From NCBI GenBank assembly GCA_949987565.1, contig OX465103.1, positions 13,746,774 through 13,810,773 of the forward strand: a stretch of 64,000 bases of DNA, given 5' to 3'. A program made the translations under genes and the position numbers. Positions within the stretch are counted from its first letter, which is position 1, and each line of letters starts with the position of its first letter. Source of the stretch: Luidia sarsii (lineage: Eukaryota > Echinodermata > Asteroidea > Paxillosida > Luidiidae). Positions 1 through 10,936 of this stretch are shown here, one piece after another. Under the pieces are notes generated by a model. The model saw only the letters and a list, made by a program, of their open reading frames with translations, was not told the DNA's origin and did no database searches.

Positions 1-42
1 ATTGTGCCAGGTTTTATTCGCTTTAATAGTGCACTCGATTCA

Positions 43-154
43 TATATACAAAAATGTTTGCAAACTGCTTACTGACTAAAATTACCAAAATGCAAATCTC
101 AAAATTTAGTGGGCCTGATGTTTCGATCCTAATAGGACCTTCTTCATATTGATT
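43..154 (-). repeat. CGAAACGTC foldback family (family A), partial copy
   Basis: Reading on the - strand, this is one arm of a dispersed repeat: AGGTCCTATTAGGATCGAAAC, then ATCAGGCCCACTAAATTTTG, AGATTTGCATTTTGGTAATT and CAGTAAGCAGTTTGCAAAC. The same words recur at 15258, 36634, 36843, 37185, 42004, 43580, 52376 and 62600. Here only one arm is present, so it is a truncated copy. Confidence 0.75.
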
Positions 155-663
155 TATTTCATCAGGTATTTATTGTTCCCAATTAGTTTTTGGAGTTTTG
201 AAAATGCACAGAAGCCCCTGTGTGGTGGTCTTAGTCACAGAAAAGTGGCCGGGTGTGAAGTAGCTAAGCAACTCTTGTGCTTAACCGGCTCTATGAAATA
301 GTGACCAATGTGGATTTCACAAAGCCACACGATGCATCCTTACTCTATTTATGGTGGGTAGCCCGGCCTGAAAGCTGTTCTTATGGTTTCTGTGCATAGC
401 TCATCTTCATAGAATTGGTTGAAACACCAGAGATTTAAAATGCGAAACAGTGAATTTCATGAAATTGTCCACTGATTGCATTCGTACATTAACCCTAACC
501 CCCTAGTGCTGTGTGCCTGGAACCCTCCACAATCCTCCAATGTGAGTTTGTGCATGTACATGTACCCCACTGCCTCAATCCTCCACAGCTAAGTACATGT
601 AAATGGATCCTTTATTTATAGACAGTACATGCATGGAGCTATAAGTAGGTAGCTCCACGGTAC

Positions 664-985
664 GTGCCTTTGTCAAAGTTCCACAGCTTTTCATATCCTC
701 AAAAATCCTCCAGTGTAAATCGAACAACCTTCCTCAATCCTCCACAATCCTCCGGTGTAAATTTTACAACCTTCCTCAATCCTCCTCAATCCTCCGGTGT
801 AAATTTTACAACCTTCCTCAATCCTCCACAATCCTCCGTTGTAAATTTTACAACCTTCCTCAATCCTCCAGTACAAATTTTACAACCTTCCTCAATCCTC
901 CACAATCCTCCAACTGGAAATTTTCGTACCTGCCTCAATCCTCCACAATCCTCCACAATCCTCTATTACCCCGTTGTGGAGGATT
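664..985. repeat. Minisatellite built on CCTCAATCCTCCACAATCCT
   Basis: An array of roughly 40-55 bp units, each with CCTCAATCCTCCACAATCCT followed by CCGGTGTAAATTTTACAACC. There are about six diverged units, and scattered CAATCCTCCA words begin as early as 530. The array gives open frames on both strands because its unit lacks stops in some phases; these have no protein features beyond the repetition and are not genes. It lies within about 100 bases of the AMDHD1 exon acceptor. Confidence 0.85.
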
Positions 986-1082
986 GAGTTTATATAGTGC
1001 TTTTTCCATTCGCCAAAGAGGTTTTTTGTTGTAAGTGGCTCTATGGCACTGGCTCATTGGGTCTTGCTGGTCTGTTATGCAG

Positions 1083-1360
1083 CTGGCCGGTGCGTCCTAC
1101 ATGGAGGTGCACGAGGCCGGTGGCGGCATCGGTCACACTGTGGAGCACACCAGGGCCGCCACGGAGGGCGCCCTCTACGACCTGCTCAGGCCGCGCCTGG
1201 AGGCCATGCTGGCGGCCGGCACCACGCTGGCCGAGTGCAAGAGCGGCTACGGCCTGGAGACGGCCACCGAGATGAAGATGCTCAAGGTCCTGGAGCGGGC
1301 CCGGCGAGAGCTGCCCCTGGAGATCTCCAAGACCTTCTGCGGAGCCCACTCCATCCCCAA
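1083..1360 (+). CDS. AMDHD1: AMDHD1 exon a (LAGASYMEVHEAGGGI to CGAHSIPK)
   Basis: Begins in phase 0 after tgttatgcag and ends two bases into a Lys codon before gtaagg. It encodes 92 full residues with the AECKSGYGL and GAHS substrate-contact motifs. The preceding exon should end with the equivalent of AMK in other animals. Confidence 0.93.
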
Positions 1361-4300
1361 GTAAGGACCTTCCCGATTGTGTGTGAAATGACCATCCGCA
1401 TTCATAGGCTCTGGTGCTCTCATTCATTGGCTCTCGTGCCCTCATTCATTGGCTCTCGTGCCCTCATTCATACCTAGGTTCTTTTCAAACATCCGGCTTT
1501 GACTTGGGTTCCGTGTTTGGTCTTTTTTTTCTTCTTTTATCCATTCTAAAGAACATGGCATGAAAACAGGAGACCTTTGACTATGTTTTTTTAAAATTTA
1601 AACTGCATTTTGAGGAAGAAAGCTTCAGCTTGAACAAAGAACTCCAACCTGTGTTTTGAAACAGAAACAAAGCTGCAGCCAAAGCCCAAGGGCCAAGCTA
1701 ATCAAACACAACCCACCAATTCTCCAAGGAAATGTTCCCTCACACTTCAGGGTGAGGACTCATGCCCGGGGGCTGCCCCCCAACCCCCTCCCAACCCCCC
1801 CCAACCCCCAACCCCCTAATGCCCAGGGGCTGCCCCCCACCCCCACCCCTCAACTCCCCCACCCCCAACCCTCCCCATGCCCGGGGGCTGCCCCCCAAGC
1901 CCCCCCTCATGCCCAGGGGCTGCCCCCCCACCCCCCCACATTCCCCGACATTCCCCGGTAAGTGCAGCTGTGACTTGAGGAGCTGACCCCTCTTGACCTT
2001 TGCCCTTTGCCCTTTGCCCAGGGGGATGACCTCGGAGGAGGCCACCCAGGACGTGCTGCAGAGGCAGCTGCCGGAGCTGCAGCACCTGGTGGAGTGCGGC
2101 GACATCAAGGTGGACAACATTGACGTCTTCTGTGAGCGGGGCGTCTTTGACCTGGACCAGAGCCGCCGCATCCTGGAGGCGGGCACCAAGATGCGGCTGG
2201 CCATCAACTTCCACGGGGAGGAGCTGAGCTACCTGGGAGCTGCCGAGGTGAGCTGTGTATGAGGAAGAGGGGGGATGGAGAGAGAAAGGGAGGGAGGGAG
2301 GGAGGGGTGGAGAGAGAGAGCGAGCGAGAAGGGGTGGAGAGAGAAGGGGAGGGAGTGAGGGATGGAGAGAAAGAGAGCGAGAGGGGGTGGAGAGAGAAAG
2401 GGAGGGAGGGAGGGGTGGGTGGAGAGAGAGAGCAAGAAGGGGTTGAGAGAGAAGGGGAGGGAGGGAGGGGTGGAGAGAGAGAGAGAGAGCGAGAAGGGGT
2501 GGAGAGAGAAGGGGAGGGAGGGAGGGGTGGAGAGAGAGAGAGAGAGCGAGAAGGGGTGGAGAGAGAAGGGGAGGGAGGGAGGGGTGGAGAGAGAGAGAGA
2601 GCGAGAAGGGGTGGAGAGAGAAGGGGAGGGAGGGAGGGGTGGAGAGAGAGAGAGAGCGAGAAGGGGGGGAAAGAGAAGGGGAGGGAGGGAGGGGTGGAGA
2701 GAGAGAAAGAGAGAGAAGGGGGGAAAGAGAAGGGGAGGGAGGGAGGGGTGGAGAGAGAGAAAGAGAGAGAGCGAGAAGGGGTGGAGAGAGAAGGGGAGGG
2801 AGGGAGGGGTGGAGAGAGAGAAAGAGAGAGAGCGAGAAGGGGTGGAGAGAGAAGGGGAGGGAGGGAGGGGTGGAGAGAGAGAAAGAGAGAGAGCGAGAAG
2901 GGGTGGAGAGAGAAGGGGAGGGGGAGGGAGGGGTGGGTGGAGAGAGAGAGCGAGAAGGGGTGGAGAGAGAAGGGGAGGGAGGGAGGGGTGGATAGAGAGA
3001 GAGCGAGAAGGGGTGGAGAGAGAAGGGGAGGGAGGGAGGGGTGGAGAGAAAGAGAGCGAGAAGGGGTGGAGAGAGAAAGGGAGGGAGGGAGGGAGGGGTG
3101 GAGAGAGAGCAAGAAGGGGTAGAGAGAGAAGGGGAGGGAGGGATGGGTGGATAAACAATTCAATTCAATTCAAATAGAGATAGAGAGATAGAGAGAGAGC
3201 GAGAAGGGGTGGAGAGAGAAGGGGAGGGAGGGATGGGTGGATAGAGAGAGAGCGAGAAGGGGTGGAGAGAGAAGGGGAGGGAGGGAGGGGTGGAGAGAGA
3301 GAGCGAGAAGGGGGGAGGAAGAGAAGGGGAGGGAGGGAGGGGTGGAGAGAGAGAGCGAGAAGGGGTGGAGAGAGAAGGGGAGGGAGGGAGGGGTGGAGAG
3401 AGAGAGCGAGAAGGGGGGAGGAAGAGAAGGGGAGGGAGGGAGGGAGGGGTGGAGAGAAAGAGAGCGAGAAGGGGTGGAGAGAGAAGAGGAGGGAGGGAGG
3501 GGTGGGTGGAGAGAGAGAGAGCGAGAATGGATGGAGAGAGAAGGGGAGGGAGGGAGGGGTGGATAGAGAGAGAGCGAGAAGGGGTGGAGAGAGAAGGGGA
3601 GGGAGGGGTGGGTGGAGAGAGAGAGAGAGCGAGAATGGGTGGAGAGAGAAGGGGAGGGAGGGAGGGGTGGATAGAGAGAGAGCGAGAAGGGGTGGAGAGA
3701 GAAGGGGAGGGAGGGAGGGGTGGAGAGAGAGAGATCGAGAATGGCCGGAGAGAGAAGGGGAGGGAGGGATAGGTGGAGAGAGAGAGCGAGAAGTTGTAGA
3801 GAGAAAGGGAGGGAGGGAGGGGTGGAGAGAGAGAATGAGGGAGGGGTGGAGAGAGAGAAGGAGGGAGGGGGAGAGGTGAAGAGAGAGATGGGAGAGAGAG
3901 AGGGAGAGGTGAAGAGAGAGGAAGAGGTGGAGAGAGAGGTGGAGAGATGGAGAGAGAGGGAGGGAGGGAGAGAGATGTGGAGAGAGAGGGAGGAGAGAGG
4001 GAGAGAGAGAAAGAGAGGTGGAGAGAGAGAGGGAGGGAGGGATGGAGGGAGAGAGGTGGAGAGAGAGGGCAGCGTGTACCAGCCACCAGCTTATAAGAGA
4101 GAGTGTGAGAAAGTTGTAATACATAACACACTTTGGGGCCAACCCCCACAGGGCTGTCTGCCACTATGCAAACCCTTCTTTGTTTTTGTGTGTCTGTGCT
4201 CCCGACCAGATGGGAGCCGCTCTGAAGGCCAGGGCCATAAGTCACCTGGAGCACGTCAGCGACGCTGGCATTGAGGCCATGGCCCAGGCCGGCACGGTGG

Positions 4301-7064
4301 CCGTCATTCTCCCCACCACCGCCTACATCCTCCGGCTGGACCCACCCCCCGTCCGCAAGATGATCGACGGCCGGGTACCAGTGGCGCTGGGCACCGACTT
4401 CAACCCAAACGCCTTCTGCCTGTCCATGGTAACCGGTTGTTGGGGTTTTTTTTGTTTTTACATCCGTCATTCTGTGACCCTTTTTCACAATGGTTGGCAT
4501 ATTCATGAGCTGGTGAATCCATCCAGGCCAGAGAGAAAAGATGTGTTTTGAAAAAAGCACATGGAAGTGTTTGTTTCTTCTTAAATGCTGTTTCCCAAGA
4601 AGCTTGAAGCATTCGACTGGTCAACCTTTCCGGAAAGCCCTTGGTGCAGCTGAACAAACTGCAGTCTGGTGCTGGTCGGTTTGCAGTGGACTTGAAAAGG
4701 AGGGCAGGGTATTGCAGACCCCGATCTCTGCCCAAGCGGTGAAATCGAGACTCGTGGTAATGTCATCAATGTCTGTAATGTGACAGGTCCGCCCTGTCCA
4801 CTCACTGAGCTTGATCATACCTGATCTGGTGACTTCAACCTCACCAACTGACCATCTCTTTGATGAAAAGGTTCTAAAAAGTGGGGGTGGACCATCTGCA
4901 AGGGAATGAAAGGCGGAAAATGTTGGAGGGGGTGTTCCCCCCCCCCCCGAATGGTAGGGAGCTTTTTGTGCTTGCAATCAGGCCATTTGGTGTGTATTTT
5001 TTATGTACTAATCTACTTCAAAGGGTCACCGTGAGTAAGAAAAGGTACGTGAACAAAGTATAAACCCTGGTGCGCAAAACCAGAGGTCTCAGGTTCAACT
5101 CCTGGTCCAGTCACAGTTTTCTTTATTATTTTCTTGTTTTCAATTTAAAATTGAGTATGTGGAGAAAAAAAGTGCTTTCTGTAATACTTTTGATCCCCAA
5201 AAGTGGGGGGGGGGGGTTGGCAAATGATATGATTTTTTTCCAGTTCCCTGCCTGTTGACGCCCATGCTTGCCATTCCTATTTTGGAGGAATGATTCCTCT
5301 TTTTTGGTAAAAAAGGAACACTTTTTGTAAGCTCTTGACACCAGATTCCGACTTTTGGCTTGGAAATACACATGTATTTGTATGTAGTTTGCTCTGTGAT
5401 TCCTCGTTTTTTCAGCAGAAGTATTCCTAATTTCCTTTTAAGATAGGTTGACATCAATGGTTGTGGCTGACATGGGGAAATGGTAGCCCTAAATTGCATG
5501 TGACCGTTGTCTATTGTTTGTTTGTCTGATGGCAGCCCCTGATCATGCACCTGGCCTGCGTCAATCTGGGCATGACCATGCAGGAGGCCTTAGTGGCCTC
5601 TACCATCAACGCGGCCGCCTCTCTGGGCAAGTCCTCGGACCACGGCTCCCTGGAGGTCGGCAAGGTGGCCGACATGATCGTCATCGACGCGCCCAGGTAA
5701 AGTCGGGTATCTAGTATCAAGTATCAAGTATCTAGTATCATGTATCTACATGTGTGGTATCAAGTATCAAGTATCAAGTATCTAGTATCATGTATCTACA
5801 TGTGTGGTATCTAGTATCTGTCTATCTAGTATTGGTATCTAGTATCTAGTATCAAGTAACTAGTATCTGTCTATCTAGTATTGGTATCTAGTATCTAGTA
5901 TCTAGTATCTAGTACCAAGTATCTAGTATCTGTCTATCTAGTATTGGTATCTAGTATCAAGTAACTAGTATCTGTCTATCTAGTATTGGTATCTAGTATC
6001 TAGTATCAAGTATCTAGTATCTGTCTATCTAGTATTGGTATCTAGTATCAAGTAACTAGTATCTGTCTATCTAGTATTGGTATCTAGTATCTAGTATCAA
6101 GTAACTAGTATCTGTCTATCTAGTATTGGTATCTAGTATCTAGTATCAAGTATCTAGTATCTGTCTATCTAGTATTGGTATCTAGTATCTAGTACCAAGT
6201 ATCTAGTATCTGTCTATCTAGTATTGGTATCTAGTATCTAGTATCAAGTAACTAGTATCTGTCTATCTAGTATTGGTATCTAGTATCTAGTATCAAGTAT
6301 CTAGTATCTGTCTATCTAGTATTGGTATCTAGTATCTATAGTATCAAGTATCAGATGGTAAGGACCCAGGCTGACTTACTAAATGATTGATTACTCTTCT
6401 CAGTCACTTAGAACCCATTTCAGCCGTTCACACTGTCGGCAAAAACATGATTTGAATCACAATCCAAGAATGGTTTGTTTATCCCGTGTTCATACATGCC
6501 ACAAGTCACAACCGAAAAAATAGCAATTGTGATTTGTAATTCAGTGAGGTTTTGCCCTTGCTTGACGTGATAAACACTGAATGCTCAGTGCTTTGCCCGG
6601 TGCACTGAGCACTCAGTTTTTATCACGTCGAGCAAGGGCAAAACCTCATTGAATTACATTCTCCTCGACGCAAACATCATGACATATCTATGAATTGTGA
6701 TTTGGGCTTGGGAACTTAGCTTCCGGGTCAAACTGCGCTTGCATCCTTCATGAGGTTGGCACTTGCAATGGGACATAAACTATGTCAGCACTTCTTGTCA
6801 GTGGGCTTCCAACAGCTTGTGTGAGGGGGAGTATTAACCCAAGACTTACCCAGGGAAAGTTATGCATGGAAACAGAAGCACAGGCCTCAATGGAGGTTTT
6901 GTGAATGGCCGGTGGAATGAGCAAGTACTTTGTTGCACCGATGACGACAGGTAACCCTAATTAAAACCCTTCTTTGTTTCAGGTGGGAACATCTGATCTA
7001 TCAGCTCGGCAACCAGGAGAGGCTCATCAAGCATGTCATCAAGCGAGGGCACATCATCCACTAA
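1083..7064 (+). CDS. AMDHD1: AMDHD1, imidazolonepropionase (3' part; five exons)
   Basis: Cytosolic amidohydrolase of histidine breakdown. It converts 4-imidazolone-5-propanoate to N-formimino-L-glutamate (step three, after histidase and urocanase). Exons join as 1083-1360, 2022-2247, 4210-4428, 5536-5696 and 6983-7064, all with GT..AG introns and matching phases, giving 321 residues then TAA. The order of motifs matches animal AMDHD1: LAGASYMEVHEAGGGI, AECKSGYGL, CGAHSIPK, VDNIDVFCE, INFHGEE, ISHLEHVSD, LPTTAY, LGTDFNPN, MHLACVNLGM, GSLEVGKVAD and WEHLIYQLG. By analogy with bacterial HutI, the His of NFHGEE and the Asp of GTDFNPN are metal ligands, and the Tyr of SGYG, the His of GAHS and the His of SHLEH contact substrate. 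About the first 110 residues, including the HxH metal site, are missing from the window. I see no frameshift or lost key residue, so the gene looks functional. Intron 2 carries a very long polypurine array and intron 4 a heptamer array. Confidence 0.95.
1755..1965. repeat. C-rich minisatellite in an AMDHD1 intron
   Basis: Five or so units of ATGCCCGGGGGCTGCCCCCC followed by C-rich A/T-poor spacers of varying length, ending about 60 bases before an AMDHD1 exon. GGGGGCTGCCCCC is itself palindromic, and long C runs could form quadruplex or i-motif structures. Confidence 0.85.
2022..2247 (+). CDS. AMDHD1: AMDHD1 exon b (GMTSEEATQD to NFHGEELSYLGAAE)
   Basis: The acceptor is gcccag and the donor gtgagc. 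Its first base completes the split Lys codon, which fixes the acceptor among several G residues. It carries VDNIDVFCERGVFDL and the metal/substrate motif NFHGEE. It ends in phase 0 directly against the polypurine array. Confidence 0.93.
2255..4075. repeat. 1.8-kb polypurine minisatellite filling an AMDHD1 intron
   Basis: About 35 units of roughly 45-57 bp made of GGGAGGGAGGGGTGGAGAGA, GAGAGCGAGAAGGGG and TGGAGAGAGAAGG. Apart from rare T and C bases it is all purine on the + strand. One break at 3148-3190 (CAATTCAATTCAATTC plus GATAGAGA) divides it, and the array decays to simple GAGAGG after 3830. It is open in several frames on both strands; none of these is a gene. It starts seven bases after an exon donor and ends about 130 bases before the next acceptor. 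Confidence 0.95.
4210..4428 (+). CDS. AMDHD1: AMDHD1 exon c (MGAALKARAISHLEH to NAFCLSM)
   Basis: Runs in phase 0 from after cgaccag to before gtaacc, 73 codons. It contains ISHLEHVSD (substrate-contact His), LPTTAY and LGTDFNPN (metal-ligand Asp). Confidence 0.93.
5070..5165 (+). repeat. tRNA-like SINE fragment (family C)
   Basis: CCCTGGTGCGCAAAACCAGAGG then GGTTCAACTCCTGGTCCAG, followed by a TTTCTTT tail. It is the anticodon-arm plus B-box half of the tRNA-like family seen complete at 44826-45145, here without the A-box half. Confidence 0.65.
5536..5696 (+). CDS. AMDHD1: AMDHD1 exon d (PLIMHLACVNLGM to DMIVIDAPR)
   Basis: The acceptor is atggcag and the donor gtaaag. It ends two bases into an Arg codon. 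It encodes the family's C-terminal TIM-barrel helix MHLACVNLGMTMQEAL and the closing GSLEVGKVADMIVID segment. The heptamer array begins within a few bases of the donor. Confidence 0.92.
5700..6355. repeat. Heptamer-based higher-order repeat (TCTAGTA) in an AMDHD1 intron
   Basis: A long array derived from TCTAGTA and TCAAGTA heptamers. The word TCTGTCTATCTAGTATTGGT returns at 5817, 5866, 5929 and 5971, then about every 42-49 bases to 6307. The intervals are 49, 63, 42 and so on, all multiples of seven, so whole heptamers are gained or lost within a 49-bp higher-order unit. The left edge, 5700-5815, has an irregular version with ATGTATCTACATGTGTGG. Confidence 0.95.
6538..6662. repeat. Foldback element, family B (ACTGAGCACTCAGT)
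   Basis: Two inverted arms of about 55 bases. The left reads TGAGGTTTTGCCCTTGCTTG then ACGTGATAAACACTGA; the right is its reverse complement through TCACGTCGAGCAAGGGCAAA. The centre is GCTTTGCCCGGTGCACTGAG. Partial copies of one arm occur at 7316-7385, 19045-19080, 30225-30298, 47348-47425, 47995-48090 and 50598-50665. No coding capacity. Confidence 0.85.
6983..7064 (+). CDS. AMDHD1: AMDHD1 last exon (WEHLIYQLGNQERLIKHVI, stop TAA)
   Basis: The acceptor is gtttcag. The first base completes the split Arg codon, and 26 residues then precede TAA at 7062-7064. The end matches the family's usual C-terminus, WEHLIYQ..I..VI..G..I. Confidence 0.93.
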
Positions 7065-7468
7065 CGAGGGGCCGGCATTAACGAGCCACATCGACTCTCA
7101 CAGACAACGGTGCCCAACTCAAAATGCCAGAACAAACAGAATTTGTAGCGACCCATGCAAACATTTGGCCATTGGTTACTTAGTCAACCCTGAGATTTAT
7201 TCCCTTTGCTTCTTGATTGTTATGATTAGATTTTTCTATGATTAACGGAACCATCCTTCCCGATGGTCAAGTGGTAAATGGTTCGAATCCTGGCTGAGCT
7301 ACCCACGATTCTTTTCAGAATGCAGTTGGGCAAAGCACTGAGCATACAGTGCAAACGACACACCGGGTTGGACAAACCCTCTTTGCAAATGGCCCTAGTT
7401 CTGTTTTGCCCATTGTGTTGGGTTTTTTTTTACTTTGGAAAGGTCCCATTTCTAATGTTGATTTGAAG

Positions 7469-7578
7469 TGACACCATGTTGGCAGTCTCTTTTGAGTCTG
7501 AGCGTGGCCCTAAGGAAAGCTTTTCTCAGAGCCACACTCAATCCCAAAAGAGACTATACATGAGCTGTCAACGGACTC
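7469..7578. repeat. Small foldback with TTTGCGGTGACACC-type end
   Basis: GTGACACCATGTTGGCAGTCTC opens a stem whose left arm GTCTCTTTTGAGTCTGAGCG TGG pairs with CCACACTCAATCCCAAAAGAGAC on the right, and it closes with ACTCACCGCAAAT. The ends match the element at 38815-38996, so this is a diverged relative. Confidence 0.55.
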
Positions 7579-8663
7579 ACCGCAAATATTCTGCATTGTG
7601 AATCCACTGTCCAAACCTTCATGTCACATAGAAATTCTAATGTAAATATTCCACATAACACTTCAACTGCTCAGCCCGAGAATTCTCAGGCTACACTTAC
7701 ACACAGCACGGTGCTACGCCTGAGATTTCTCGGGCTAATAGTGCAATGGTTTGCTGCCCTCTTTGGTTCAAGCATTGTAATATTCATACTACTGTATGTA
7801 CATTTAAACTACATATGTCGGTTAACGCAGTTGATTCACTTTTGGATTGGTTTCCGCTATTGCTGTGTAAGGATAACAGTGTAACAAATGCAGCTGTGAT
7901 AGTGTTAACAAGTGCAATTTGTTAAGAAGCTTAGCGTGTGCATTATCTTACAAGTGAAGTGCTGTATAGTTTGTTCTCTCTTTATACCATAATGGGATCG
8001 ATCAAATAACGATTAACTAGACGAGGTGGTTTCTAGAGGTCTCTACCTGAAATTCAATTATATGCAATCAAAGTCAATTTTCCTTTTTGTTAATTTTGTT
8101 TTGTTTTTAAATGGCAAAGAAAATTTGACTTCTCGAGTTCAAATCCTGATCCAGTCGAGTCTTTGCCAATTTTGTTCAATTTGTTCAAAAGTTGCAAGTC
8201 AGTTTTTCATTGATTTGGTAGGGGAAAAAATATATATATATTTTATGGGTATCTCTGTTGTTGTTTTTGGTCTCATACTGTATTTTTTTTTCAACAAATT
8301 AAACAAAATGGCAAAGAAAACATTGACAGGACCAGTCAAAGTTATTTGTTGCCATTTTATTTCAATTTTTTTTTTTTAATGTTCCCGGACATTTTTTCCT
8401 TTTTTTGACCTAATGTAAATTGTTGACTTTTTTTTATTTTTTTTATTATCTTGTTTATTTGAGATTCTTTTCTTTGGTGCAAAGATTTCTGACCCAATGC
8501 AGAAGGTATTATCTGAAATATCCCACTAAAGCTTTATCGATGAGTGGACTTTGGGGATTTCCTTTTACAAACTGTGTCTAACACAGACATATGATGGGAT
8601 ACTAATTCATAATTCATCTCTCATCATTCGATCCACTGAAATCTTCCTTCAGCATGGTTGCTG

Positions 8664-8669
8664 AATAAA
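8664..8669 (+). promoter_or_regulatory. Candidate AMDHD1 polyadenylation signal (AATAAA)
   Basis: This is the first canonical AATAAA I noticed downstream of the AMDHD1 stop, about 1.6 kb away. The distance is long and the interval contains repeat remnants, so a non-canonical nearer signal is quite possible. 3'-end cDNA would settle it. Confidence 0.25.
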
Positions 8670-10824
8670 TGAATCATAAGAGAAAGAAGCTGAATTGAGG
8701 TACACTTCGGTATTCCATATGTCAAGGCCTTCAAAGCATATTAAGGTCCTTTTTTCAGAGTTTATTTCACTGTTTAATGTGTTGCAGTCTTCTGAGGACA
8801 AACATGTAATTTGGCCAGAGTTTTACTAACAGTATTCATTTTTAGCTCATGTATTCAATTTTATTTTTCTGAACCCATGCTGGTTCCTTTAATGATTTCA
8901 GCTTCTTCTTTTTTAAATGCCCTACTGGTAGGGAAAATCCTTATTGAGGTATAAATTATTCGTGAACTTGTTCTTTATTGTCTATTGCAATGCAAATGCC
9001 CTGAGACAGGACTTAAGCCCTATTGGTAACTCCCTCTGCAAAGTGTGACATTTTGACTTTGTCTTAGAAAGATCTGAGTCACCCCAAAAAAGTAGATCAG
9101 AGAGTTTTTATTCCCTTGCCTGAATCGGCAATTTTCCCCCACTGCTGAAAGTAGCCTATCCCTGGCCAACCAAGCCAACTAGATAACTGGAAATTTCAAA
9201 AGTCGTCCTTTTTTAGAGTTTTGCATGAACATGCAGGGATGAATGTGATTCAGATGGAGCTTGTATTCTTAGAATAATTAGATGAGATAATTATGCTGTG
9301 AGTAGAGTCATTGAATTCCCACACCCTGTGAAAAAAAACATCCTGGCCACTCCTGATCCTAGATAGAGGGATGTTTGGGGCATTATTCTTAATTTCTTAA
9401 AAACCTCCCAACCTTACCTAAATTTTGAAAATGAATTTCAGACCTGAAAATTCTCACAGCTATGATGCTGGAAGATGTATCTCAGAGTTAATTATTTTTT
9501 AAAGGGTTGAAAATAAAGATTTGCTTTTTAAGGCCAGGTCTTGCCAGTAGCTTGCTGTGTGTGGGCACACCAATTAACAATATAACTTTTGCATCAATGC
9601 TAGTCGACTATTTAGGAAGCCCCTCCCAAAAAGTCAGATAGGTAAGGTGGTAGATTGCCAGTACGGTACTCTTATGGAAGAGAACTGGTTTAGAATCCTA
9701 GTCAAGTCAAAGTTTTTTGCTGCTTCAAATGTCTGATAAAAATTAAATCTGAATGTGAATAAAATGGAATGCATTGTGAGCTATTATAAGGCTGCCCTTA
9801 CGGCTCCAGCAATGAAATAATCTAAATAACCATGTTTATTCATAAGACTAATTTGAATAATTGTTTATTCATAATGAGTACACTTAGGAAGGTTTTCCAT
9901 CTTCCATGGAAAGCCTTCCCTAGCAAAAGTTAAAGTCGAGAATGATTATGGTGAGATATCGTTTTAGTAAATTGAGACAGCTGAAAATGTTTTGAGGTCT
10001 GCGTGTGAATAAAGCGTTGCATCTTTTAATGAAGCCAACAATTTTATTAGATTTCTACTGCTTATTTGTGCTAAAACTGCTCAATTAATAGGGCCTGATT
10101 TCTCGATCCTAGTACAAGACCTTTCTCTGAGGCAGAATGACAGGTGGGGAGCGGGGGAGAGGCAATAAGATACGGATAACAGACAAAATAGGATAATTGA
10201 TCGACACTATGACGAGGTCAAATGGAAGGGCGAGCCGCAGGGGGAAGAGGATCAAAGGAAGGATGAGAACAATGCTGGAAACTGCTGACTAGAATGAACA
10301 ATGAATGAACTAAGAATGGAAAAAAAATGATCATAAAACATTGAACTTTTTATTTGCCTACAGCCACGATTGAAGTCGATTTTCCTAATGTCTCTCGCTC
10401 TTTCTCCATCCCCCTTGTTTTGCCAGAAATTGTCAGATCTTTTCGCCAAGACAATCGAGACCGAGACGTGGATCGTAGTGTCAGTAGTATAGACCTTTCT
10501 TTTGTTTTGTTTATGTTCAAACTTTGACCTTCATTGTGTGTGGACGGCCGGCCGTCAGCTTCCATAGAATCCGTCACAGCTGACATTCCTGACAACTTTT
10601 GCCTAAAAACATTCAACCATTAAAAAACTTGTCTGTAGGGCCTATTTAAACAATGTATATATTTTTGTGTTTGATATGATAAAAAAAATTGTTACTGTAT
10701 TCTTTTTGTCGTTCCAGCATTAATATTACATGTCTTTTGTATTTACTGTGACGGCCGACCATAATTTGCCAATCACTGGTTGTCAGAAACTTCGGCTGTG
10801 ACGTAGCAAAATAATTTTCTGTGT

Positions 10825-10936
10825 CCGAATATAATTATTGGCTGCGGCTAGAAGTAACACGCGACCCTAGTGTAGCCGCTCGTTGACGACTTCCATAGAC
10901 TCGCGTGTACTTTCAAGCCGTAGCCAATGAATTCGG
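10825..10936. repeat. Foldback with CCAAT boxes in its arms
   Basis: The left arm runs CCGAATATAATTATTGGC, TGCGGCTAGAAGTAACACGCG; the right arm, inverted, runs CGCGTGTACTTTCAAGCCG, TAGCCAATGAATTCGG. The arms pair with a few mismatches around a ~35-base loop. Each arm carries a CCAAT box (inverted at 10837, direct at 10924), and TGACGTA (CRE-like) stands just to the left at 10799. The CpG-rich look could be read as a promoter for PUS7, but the symmetry favours an inserted element. Confidence 0.6.

Larger units (their letters stand above)
1..1082. other. Intron or flank upstream of the first visible AMDHD1 exon
   Basis: No coding segment is recognisable here. The stretch ends in a splice acceptor (tgttatgcag) directly before the first AMDHD1 exon, so its right end is intron. 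The AMDHD1 exons encoding the N-terminal part, including the HxH metal site, must lie to the left of the window because nothing here encodes them. Apart from the two repeats listed separately, 285-470 resembles a dispersed family (hydrophobic-free, non-coding) that recurs near 32800, 46000 and 62000, with words such as GATTTCACAAAGCC and GGTTTCTGTGCATA. Confidence 0.6.

Noticed and set aside
2259..4560. Several 200-470 codon open frames on both strands (Glu/Gly/Arg or Ser/Leu/Pro rich)
   Set aside because: All come from the polypurine array and read only repeats. They end where the array ends or run into AMDHD1 exons on the wrong strand.
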